This document shows positions 57,420 through 64,000 of a DNA stretch of 64,000 nt, piece by piece. The stretch lies in NCBI GenBank assembly GCA_019359015.1, contig JAHHID010000015.1, positions 44,213 through 108,212 on the forward strand. Reading direction: 5' to 3'. Position 1 is the stretch's first letter; each line of letters starts with the position of its first letter. Source of the stretch: Spirirestis rafaelensis WJT71-NPBG6 (lineage in GTDB: Bacteria; Cyanobacteriota; Cyanobacteriia; Cyanobacteriales; Nostocaceae). The notes under the pieces are model-generated. The model was given only the letters and a program-made list of their open reading frames with translations. It did no database searches and had not been told where the DNA came from. The translations under genes were made by a program, and so were the position numbers.

Positions 57420-57868
57420 CTAAACAACTAAAAGTTGCTTTTCATCTTTTTTATTTGGTGATTTTTCGGTTATTTCAATCTGAGCTACTTGATGATATTT
57501 AAATTGTTTCGATATTTTTGATAAAGCCTTGGTCGCATCCGATAAACAATTAAACTTCTCTTGGGATAATTTTTTTAATTTGGCTTCAGCACTTTTGCGG
57601 GATTTTTCAATAGTTTGTGATAATTTATCTAAGTCTGCTTTTCTTCTCAGATGGCTTTGTACTACTAACCATCTTTGTTCTATGCCTGCATAGCTGACTT
57701 TTTTTTCCAAATATGAATATCCATCTAGTTCACTTTTAATAAATTCTGATTCTGGTAAAGTTGTGACTAATGATTTTGCTGATTTTAGAGTTAACGGCAC
57801 ACGAGATAACCACTTAATATTAGACATTAATCGGATATTTGCTTCTGTATATAATGCACAATCTGCCA
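57420..57868 (-). mobile_element. Transposase fragment (IS1634-like) in the chimeric ORF
   Basis: This part of the fused frame contains VADCALYTEANI, WLSRVPLTLKSAK and WLVVQSHLRRKADLDKL, the pattern seen in IS1634-type DDE transposases around and after the middle catalytic aspartate. The left end is at the stop codon near 57420. No inverted repeats were found at either side, so the element boundaries are not known. Confidence 0.65.
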
Positions 57869-58358
57869 CTATGGTCAGATTTAGCGGAGTGACACCACTA
57901 CGACCAAAGGATGCCAAAGTATAAACAGTGACTACACTAAGATCCGCGCCCGCTAAGGCATACCAAATATATATACTTGGTGAAGATGCACCGAAGGCAA
58001 ATATGGCAATCACTACAGCAAAAGCTGCACCTGCATTAACTCCCAAAATTCCTGGGTCAGCCAACGGGTTACGGGTGATACCTTGCATTATTGCACCAGC
58101 AGTAGACATCGCTGCACCGACTATGATTGCAAGTAGCGATCGCGGTAATCTGACAGTACGAATTATCAGGTGTTCTTTAGAATCATCAAAAGATGTAAAT
58201 GCAGTTAGAATTTTGTCAAAATGAATATCCACAGCACCAAAGGTAATGCTGAATACCAGACATAGTACGAGAATCAGCAATCCTAAAATTAAACCCCCAA
58301 GGGATAATGTTAAAGATGAAGAAATCCCTCTGGTTACAGAGGAAGTTGATTTACTCAT
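57420..58358 (-). pseudogene. In-frame chimera of a FecD permease N-terminus and a transposase fragment
   Basis: The open frame of 312 codons starts as a FecCD permease (58358 to about 57866; [36 protein letters not shown]) and is close to the permease at 54353. At about residue 165, just after TPLNLTIV, it turns into a soluble Lys-rich sequence (ADCALYTEANIRLMSNIKWL, SRVPLT, RWLVVQSH) that fits an IS1634-like transposase. The junction keeps the frame. The permease has lost more than half its membrane segments and the coupling loop; the transposase lacks its start. Neither should work. No partner permease or ATPase follows. Confidence 0.82.
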
Positions 58359-59764
58359 GATTTTTGGTTACTGTTTCTGAGTAGCGATCGCTAATTTTGC
58401 CCCTTTCACCCACTACCACAATATTTACTTGTTTAAGTTGTTTATAAGTAATCATTAATACTTAACATATAAATTTAAAATCGTAAAAATACGCAAAGAA
58501 TAGGGCAACAGCTAATCCTGATGCTGTTGATACTACTGCTTCACTGATACGCTAGTCACATTTGCGGTTTTGGTACTTCCCACATCACTGATATTGAGTG
58601 AAGCAAACGTCGATTTGTAAATTTCATACTTAAATTCAGCAACGCCCACAAATGAAATTTATTTGCAATAAATATTAAGATAGAATAAAACTTAAGTCAA
58701 GTAAATTGAACTTAATTTAATGATATAAATTATTGTATACCTAAGTAGTATTGATTATTACAAATTATGCTATACATGCTTTCTAAGCTAAATTAGCTAA
58801 ATATTTTAGCTGAAGGGGTGACGAAAACACCTATAAAGGAGACTTAATCACCGTCATATCTCTTGTACATTCTTGCCGATAATACTTAAATTTATTGCAA
58901 TTAAGTTTCAGTAATTTTTAATTAAATTTATACAATTCTGCCTAAAAATCACCTAAATATAACTATACAAGCAAATATAAAAACTACTGTGTCTAGCTTC
59001 TAAATGACCATTTTCTCTAATGCGACAACATATTCTTGCACTTCTTTACGCTTGATTTGTCGTCCTTAAATCGTAGCTGCAGTATAAGCGATGAAAGTGA
59101 TGAATATATTATAGAAATAAATTATTCTTTGGCTAAATTTTTACCTTCTAAATTATAGCCACAGTTTTAAAATATCGAAACATTTATTCGATATGAAACC
59201 TTTGCTTATAGGCTTTGATAGCTGACTCTAGAAAGTCAAAATTAGTGATAAAAAACCACCCTTCTTTGGGTGCAACTCCTAATATTGTTATTTTCTATTT
59301 GCACACAACAAGCGATCGCACTGCATAATTATCTGTTTTACATTACTTTACAAATAGTCTCTAAATTCGTAACTACTTGCATGAAATAGTGCCTCTTGGA
59401 CTGACTATATTACATATTGAGCGAGGCTTTGTCACTTTATATCAACAATAGTAGGGACTTTGAGCATTCGAGTTATTCCATATTTTTTAATTTAGTATCT
59501 TTTGATACATTATTCATGAGTCTCTTTAACCAAAATTTAATATCCCTTTACCCTTTTGCCCTCTTCAATTGCCATTACCCTCCCCGATTGGCAATTTTTC
59601 TGGAACAGTACCGGGAAAAGATGAAACATATAAGATAACCAGAAGAGTAAAACCTCTAAAAGTCTGGAAATCTAGAATACGCACAGTTTAGCAAGAAAAA
59701 CAACACGGCACTTAATTGCAGCCTTTAAAATAGTGTCAATCACGCTTTTTCTCAGGAAATGCAT
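58359..59764. other. 1.4-kb AT-rich stretch without a recognised gene
   Basis: No long frame shows protein-like composition. A 73-codon plus-strand frame at 59417-59638 has no ribosome site or motif. A small minus-strand terminator-like hairpin is at 59252-59276. I see nothing else I can name. Confidence 0.5.
59252..59276 (-). terminator. Possible Rho-independent terminator on the minus strand
   Basis: On the minus strand the stem CACCC-AAAGAA-GGGTG is followed by GTTTTTT. The stem is only 5 bp. No minus-strand gene is recognised to its right, so it may end an unknown transcript or be chance. Confidence 0.25.
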
Positions 59765-60421
59765 ATGAAAGGACAACTTTTTGAATTAATCCCCACACTC
59801 GTGCAAGTCTTGCATAGAAATGTAGGTTGGATGACTTGGAATTTGTTTTTGGCTTCTATACCATTAGCTTTGAGTGTTTGGCTATTTCGGACTAAACGCG
59901 GACGTTCTTGGGTTTGGTGGTTTGGATTCCTGGTGTTCTTCGCTTTTTTACCGAATGCGCCTTATTTATTAACTGATGTAATTCACCTGATACATGATAT
60001 CCGCACAGTTCAATCAGTGTGGATGATTACTCTAGTGCTAATTCCGGTGTATTTTCTGGTGATTATGGCTGGATTTGGAGCTTATGTAATATCTTTGATT
60101 AATTGGGGTTATTATTTACACCGCGTTGGTAAAAGCCAATGGATTTTAGGGGTTGAGTTGATTACCCATGCTTTCAATGCCGTTGGTATTTATTGGGGAC
60201 GGTTTTTGCGTTTCAACAGTTGGGATTTCATTACCCAACCGGATGCAGTACTTACCAGAGGGATAGAGGAAATTCTTGGAAAACAGCCTTTAGTGATTAT
60301 CGCCATCACTTTTATAGTTCTAACAGCCTTGCACTGGCTGATGAAACGAGTGATTTTGAGTTTTTTTAAGCAACCGCACAATGGGGTAGGCATTAAATCA
60401 CAATCGTCCAATCCTAGCTAA
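59765..60421 (+). CDS. DUF1361 membrane protein
   Basis: This protein of about 218 residues has roughly six hydrophobic segments. It matches the DUF1361 pattern: MTWNLFLASIPLALSVWLF near the start, FLPNAPYLLTDVIHL in the middle and GRFLRFNSWDFI towards the end. The function of the family is not known; it is an inner-membrane protein found in cyanobacteria and other bacteria. The ATG at 59765 has AGGA 7 bp upstream and is preferred over an ATG at 59759. It stands alone between two non-coding stretches, so there is no operon context and no evidence of a link to the siderophore genes. Confidence 0.88.
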   Translation: MKGQLFELIPTLVQVLHRNVGWMTWNLFLASIPLALSVWLFRTKRGRSWVWWFGFLVFFAFLPNAPYLLTDVIHLIHDIRTVQSVWMITLVLIPVYFLVIMAGFGAYVISLINWGYYLHRVGKSQWILGVELITHAFNAVGIYWGRFLRFNSWDFITQPDAVLTRGIEEILGKQPLVIIAITFIVLTALHWLMKRVILSFFKQPHNGVGIKSQSSNPS

Positions 60422-60539
60422 TTTGAGATTTTTAGATTGGATGGAGACAAACAGACAGATTTACAATTTTAGATTACTTATTGTCCTTTGGGTTTGCAGT
60501 TCCTTCTCAATCGGACTCCTAGGCTGCGCGAATAAGTCG

Positions 60540-60720
60540 CTTCTAGCTGACGGCAGGTGCTGATCCCTGTCGGTAAAGCCGCACATAGCGCACTGCCGAT
60601 GGCGGACACACTATTCAAGTCGAGCCGCTGTGCAGTTATCGCGCTTAGAAGCGACAGTCAACCATGTGCCGTGGGAAACCCTTCCTGTGCAGGTGTCCTT
60701 GCCAATGGACTGCTCACCAA
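60540..60720. repeat. GC-rich dispersed-repeat-like remnant
   Basis: This stretch is much richer in GC than its surroundings and contains GTGGGAAACCCTTCCTGTGC, which resembles a common cyanobacterial dispersed repeat, along with several short inverted pairs (GCGCTTAGAAGCG; CTGACGGCAG with CTGCCGATGGCGG). Open frames here are short and show no family motif. I read it as repeat DNA, not a gene. Confidence 0.4.
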
Positions 60721-60832
60721 TTGCCAATTCTGTTCAATATTATCTGGCTAAAAAAACTCAAATAAAACAAATTAAATGGTTTTGTTTGAACCGTCTTTAT
60801 CTAAGAAAAATGTGCGATCGCCTAAAAAGATC

Positions 60833-61090
60833 TCAAATGGGTTCTATATGTGGAATTGCCAATCTCTGGATAGCAAAGGAAATTCTTTGTGCAAGTCCCG
60901 TAGCCCCAAGTAGGTCTGTATTAGGTAAAATCACAGCAAATTCTTCCCCACCATAGCGGGCAACTAAATCAGCAGTCCGTTGAACAACATCTTTGATGAC
61001 TCTAGCAATTTTCTTAAGAGCGCGATCGCCTGCTTGATGACCATAAGTATCGTTGTAGGATTTGAAGAAATCAACATCATGGAATCGGAA
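60833..61090 (-). pseudogene. GGDEF (diguanylate cyclase) domain fragment
   Basis: On the minus strand about 84 codons give part of a GGDEF domain: DVDFFKSYNDTYGHQAGDRA with the metal-binding Asp and substrate residues, then LVARYGGEEFAVILP with the catalytic GGEEF signature. The frame stops at 60833 soon after IQRLAIPH, before the C-terminal strands, and there is no start or sensor domain upstream. It is a remnant of a cyclic di-GMP synthase gene. The right-hand end is uncertain. Confidence 0.82.
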
Positions 61091-61228
61091 TATCTCAATT
61101 TAATGTTGTAGCCAAATTTACGTAAGTCCCAACAGACTGAGTTTATGTAAATTTTTTGCGTAATTAGTAATACTTTCTCCTGCTGCTATTGGGCTATCTG
61201 GCGAAGACCGAAATTTAGTAAACGGCAT

Positions 61229-61249
61229 CAATGTGCAAAACGCACATTG
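61229..61249. other. Perfect 8-bp-stem hairpin
   Basis: CAATGTGC and GCACATTG pair exactly around the loop AAAAC. It lies in non-coding DNA between the GGDEF remnant and the inverted-repeat element, with no T-run that would make it a clear terminator. Confidence 0.5.
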
Positions 61250-61413
61250 AACAAACCGGGGGTTTCGTCACAATTTTGAATACTGAATCGGTGTTCTAGT
61301 CAAAGTGCGGCCGCATATTTCCTTATGTTGGTAGTTTGGGGAATGCAATCGCGTTTTTAATGGCAGGTGCTTTTAAAGTGTTTCAGCAAGGTTCTTACTC
61401 AACAAGGGGTAAA

Positions 61414-61745
61414 AGTAGCGAGCCTGTCATGAACCGCCACGCAACGCCTGAAAGCCTTGTTACGTAGGAGTTACAGAAATAAAATAGCTCTTTCACCCGA
61501 AATTTTGAGAAAAAGCTTGTTTTTGCAGTACCAATTGACCTTTAGGCTATTTGGTACTGCATTTAGTAACGTAGCTATAAGGGTTTCAGGCTGTAAAAAT
61601 CAGTGAGGTTTAAATGGTACAGCTTTAAGTGTGCATCCAATTGGTCAAAATCTCATTTTAGGGTAAAAGTTGAAAAATTTTTCTGAAACTCTCTCTGGGT
61701 AGCGTTTTCAGGCGTTGCATGGCGGCTCATAGCAGCTTCGCTACT
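61414..61745. mobile_element. 332-bp MITE-like element with 42-bp imperfect terminal inverted repeats
   Basis: The left arm (61414-61455, starting AGTAGCGA and ending CAACGCCTGAAAGC) matches the reverse complement of the right arm at 61702-61745 at 35 of 42 positions. Both outer ends begin AGTAGCGA. The inside has no coding frame of note. Size, terminal repeats and lack of genes fit a non-autonomous transposable element. No target duplication was identified. Confidence 0.6.
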
Positions 61746-61940
61746 TTCTCCCCAATTTACGCGAACACTTCTTTTTTGTCCAAAGTCCAATACTAATGGG
61801 CGTGTCTTCGCTAGATCTACCCCTTCTAAACGGTCAAGCTTTTTCTATCATTCGGCAGGGGCTTCAGCTTGGAAAATTTTTTACGATTGTTATGTGCAAA
61901 ACCTGCTTTTATCTCCTTTAACTTCACCTTAATAAATAAT

Positions 61941-63098
61941 ATGAGCTTCCTTTCGATCGAAGAACTGAAAGAACTCGTCGAACAGCCGCAAGGGCTATGT
62001 GTATCGATCTACATGCCGGCCGTGCAGCTTGGGTCAGAAACTCAGCAAAACTCTGTCCGCTTTAAGAATCTCATTCGGCAGGCAGAAGCAGAGATAGGAA
62101 AATACGAATCGCTTCCGACTGATATAGATCAATTTCTTCAGCCCGCGATCGAGTTGGATAAAGATGACTTTTGGCAGCATCAGGACGCAGGTTTAGCTTT
62201 ATTCATTTCAGAAGGATTCTTCCGCTTCTATCGTGTGCCGATCGACATGATTGAACTAGTGGTCGTGAACACTAGCTTTCATCTCAAGCCGTTAATTCCG
62301 CTGTTGAGCGGAGATCACCGCTTCTATATTCTCACGCTCGGTCAGCGCGATGTGCGTCTTTTGGAAGGCAATCGCTATGGCATGACGCGTGAAGTTGAAA
62401 TCGAAGGCTTGCCGAAGGATATGGATGAAGCATTGCAGTATGACGAAACGGCGAAGGATGAACAGCGACGCCAGGGCGCGGGCGCAGGTCGTTCAGCCTT
62501 GCAAGCGGGTGGTTCTTATCATGGACAGGGCGGCGAGCGCGAAAACGTCAAGGAAGATTTGCTGCAATATTTCCACCTGGTGAATAAAAGCCTGCACGAC
62601 TTCTTTCGCAATCGCCGATCTCCACTTGTGCTAGCTGGGGTTAACTATTTGCTGCCGATTTACCACGAGGCGAATACCTACAATTTCATTGTGGAAGAAG
62701 GAATTCAACACAACACAAAGGATCGAACAGCACAAGAACTTCATGCAGAAGCCTGGGCGATCGTGGAGCCGCTATTTCAAGCAGACCAGCAAAAAGCAAT
62801 TGATAACTATCATGAGTCGATCGCCGCTGGCAAAGGATCAAACGACTTGGACGAAGTCATTCAAGGCGCGTTTTATGGTCGTGTAGAACAGCTTTTTGTT
62901 CCGGTCGGTGTGCAAAAATGGGGACATTTTGATCCGGACTCAATGGAGATTGAAAGGCACAATGAGGCTCAACCGGGCGATGAAGATTTGCTGAATGCAG
63001 CAGCAATTCAAACGATCTTTCATGGGGGAACGGTGTACGCCGTTGAACCAGGAGCAGTGCCGGATGAGGCACCTGTTGCAGCAGTCTTTCGCTACTAA
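61941..63098 (+). CDS. baeRF-family protein (bacterial archaeo-eukaryotic release factor-like)
   Basis: This 385-residue soluble protein starts at ATG 61941 (MSFLSIEELKELV); the frame is open upstream to 61869 but that extension has no ribosome site. The pattern VSIYMPAVQLGSETQQNSVRFKNL, in part VSIYMPAVQLGSETQQN, and the segment RFYILTLGQRDVRLLEGNRYG, in part FYILTLGQRDVRLLEG, identify the bacterial members of the archaeo-eukaryotic release factor superfamily (baeRF; peptidyl-tRNA release or ribosome-stress functions are proposed for the superfamily, not proven here). The central insert GAGAGRSALQAGGSYHGQGG is Gly-rich. Codon use is noticeably more GC-rich than the NRPS genes. It sits between a MITE-like element and a group II intron remnant, so it may have arrived by transfer. 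Confidence 0.8.
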   Translation: MSFLSIEELKELVEQPQGLCVSIYMPAVQLGSETQQNSVRFKNLIRQAEAEIGKYESLPTDIDQFLQPAIELDKDDFWQHQDAGLALFISEGFFRFYRVPIDMIELVVVNTSFHLKPLIPLLSGDHRFYILTLGQRDVRLLEGNRYGMTREVEIEGLPKDMDEALQYDETAKDEQRRQGAGAGRSALQAGGSYHGQGGERENVKEDLLQYFHLVNKSLHDFFRNRRSPLVLAGVNYLLPIYHEANTYNFIVEEGIQHNTKDRTAQELHAEAWAIVEPLFQADQQKAIDNYHESIAAGKGSNDLDEVIQGAFYGRVEQLFVPVGVQKWGHFDPDSMEIERHNEAQPGDEDLLNAAAIQTIFHGGTVYAVEPGAVPDEAPVAAVFRY

Positions 63099-63109
63099 TT
63101 GGCCCAATG

Positions 63110-63445
63110 TTAGGTGGATGCCTAAGCCAGGAAGTCACCCTCCTGACTCGGCTACAAAACCGTGCATGAATCATTAGATTCACACGGCTCCTCAATGACT
63201 TGGTGCTTGTCAAACACACCGATAAATTCCGAGTTAGAAGGGATTACGGTTGAGATAATCCTCATCTATCTCTGGAATTTTAATGGCAACATTATCTGCT
63301 GCCGTTTTAGCATCGTGGCAATGTCCGCTCTCGTAGTTGAAGGTTGTCGTAACTGTCCTTACCACCCTTTGAGCGTGGAACTTTGTGGTCGATTTCCATC
63401 AAATTTGCATCTTGGAAAAATAGTCCGCAGTACGCATGAGTCCCG
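63110..63445 (-). mobile_element. 3-prime end of a group II intron (HNH part of the intron protein plus domains V and VI)
   Basis: On the minus strand the first part encodes the C-terminal HNH endonuclease region of a group II intron reverse transcriptase (AYCGLFFQDANLMEIDHKVP, RSKGGKDSYDNLQL) and then, after a frameshift, CHDAKTAADN up to a stop at 63234. Next comes a domain V-like hairpin at 63155-63190 (GAGCCGTGTGAATC pairing with GATTCATGCACGGTTTT) and a domain VI-like stem (GTCAGGA with TTCCTGGC). The reverse transcriptase core and intron 5-prime domains are missing, so the intron is dead. The exact 3-prime splice end, close to the stop of the baeRF gene, is uncertain. Confidence 0.75.
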
Positions 63446-63465
63446 ACAGATTAAGACGGGTACTC

Positions 63466-63507
63466 GCGAAGTCTGCCACGGGGAGTACTCCCTGTGGCGA
63501 GCTTCGC
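63466..63507. repeat. 42-bp interrupted palindrome
   Basis: The outer arms GCGAAG and CTTCGC enclose GCCAC and GTGGC, with GGGAGTACTCCC in the centre. This has the layout of the dispersed palindromic repeats of filamentous cyanobacteria and would fold into a long hairpin in RNA. It separates the intron remnant from the IS630 remnant. Confidence 0.7.
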
Positions 63508-63529
63508 AAAAAAAGGGGATCAGTTGGAA

Positions 63530-64000
63530 ACGAGCTTTTGATGTGTCACAAAGGGAAGCAAGACCCGATAGCACGAGCCTCCAAGCAAGCGGACCTAGAT
63601 ATATTGGAATTATCTGCTGCTGCGGGAGATATAGACCTAAAATATTTGGATGAATCAGGGTTTTGTGTATGGAGCGAACCGGGTTATACCTATTACTTTA
63701 AGGGTGAGCAAAAACGCTTAGAACAAACAAAACGTCGTGGTCGCAGATTAAGTATTATTGGGTTTCTTCAACCAATAATCAGTTTTGTTTATGGTCTAGT
63801 AATTGGAGGTGTCAGTCGCAAATCTTACATCCATATGATGGAGCAAGAAGCCCTTGAAGCCCTTTCATACTGGACTAGCCCTGTCAAGGTGACAAATAGC
63901 TGGATAATAATGCCATGCGATCGCAAACTAAAAAGTAGCGGAGGATATGGTGAATGCTGGGTGCAATATTTGAGCGTTTTGTAAAAGAGAGTCCAATAAG
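63530..64000 (+). pseudogene. IS630-family transposase, frameshifted and cut by the window edge
   Basis: The plus-strand frame carries the middle of an IS630-type transposase: DLKYLDESGFCVWSEPGYTY with the first catalytic aspartate, then RRLSIIGFL. The second-aspartate block (LDNNAMRSQTK) appears in a different frame at about 63903-63935, so there is a frameshift before it, and the sequence then continues to the window end (FERFVKESP). The N-terminal helix-turn-helix part was not found upstream, where a palindromic repeat lies instead. The gene is inactive unless programmed frameshifting is used. Confidence 0.75.

Noticed and set aside
59417..59638. A 73-codon plus-strand frame
   Set aside because: AT-rich composition with no start signal and no recognisable family.
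60557..60956. Plus-strand frames of 64 and 108 codons
   Set aside because: They cover a GC-rich repeat stretch and the antisense of the GGDEF remnant.
1..64000. CRISPR arrays, tRNA and rRNA genes
   Set aside because: No regularly spaced repeats and no tRNA- or rRNA-like sequence were noticed on reading both strands.

Overview
The window looks like a filamentous (Nostocales-type) cyanobacterium. The DNA is AT-rich and dotted with the HIP1 octamer GCGATCGC, carries short dispersed repeats typical of Nostoc relatives, and encodes cyanobacterial families such as AMIN-domain TonB receptors, FAAL-started NRPS/PKS lines, DUF1361 and baeRF. No rRNA, tRNA or CRISPR array was seen.

Region 1 (1-40306, minus strand) is one large hybrid NRPS/PKS assembly line, transcribed right to left and running off the left edge. 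In order it encodes: FAAL-ACP-C-A(Gly)-PCP; a JmjC-like cupin; a free TauD/SyrP-like hydroxylase; KS-AT-KR-ACP-E; C-A(basic?)-PCP-E; C-PCP-C-TauD with no A domain; I-A(Asp)-PCP-C-A(basic?)-PCP-E; C-A(beta-Ala)-PCP-C-A(Ala)-PCP; a PLP-dependent aspartate 1-decarboxylase-like enzyme; and a second KS-AT that is cut by the window edge. Read colinearly this gives fatty acyl-Gly-malonate(KR)-X(D)-Asp-Asp-X(D)-beta-Ala-Ala-malonate. The two Asp positions are expected to become beta-hydroxyaspartate, which binds Fe(III). This matches the cyanochelin-like class of cyanobacterial lipopeptide siderophores, but the residue order and the built-in beta-alanine supply look like a distinct variant. Residue calls come from hand-read ten-residue A-domain codes.

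Region 2 (40307-46970, plus strand, divergent) is the matching iron-uptake and export set: AMIN-TonB receptor, FecB-like lipoprotein, FhuF-like ferric reductase and an MFS exporter. The divergent intergenic region has AT-rich Fur-like candidates.

Region 3 (46971-53142, minus strand) is a tail-to-tail, decaying paralogous uptake set: an MFS gene, a truncated FecB and a TonB receptor broken by two insertions, with a 457-bp IS derivative between the two sets. Region 4 (54353-58358) has a complete FecD-FecC-FecE importer operon and an extra FecD fragment fused in frame to a transposase fragment.

Region 5 (58359-64000) is mostly a graveyard: a DUF1361 membrane protein, a GGDEF remnant, a MITE-like inverted-repeat element, a higher-GC baeRF gene, the 3-prime end of a group II intron and a broken IS630 transposase.

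Together the window holds synthesis (region 1), secretion (MFS), outer-membrane uptake (TonB receptor), periplasmic capture (FecB), inner-membrane import (FecDCE) and iron release (FhuF) of one siderophore system.
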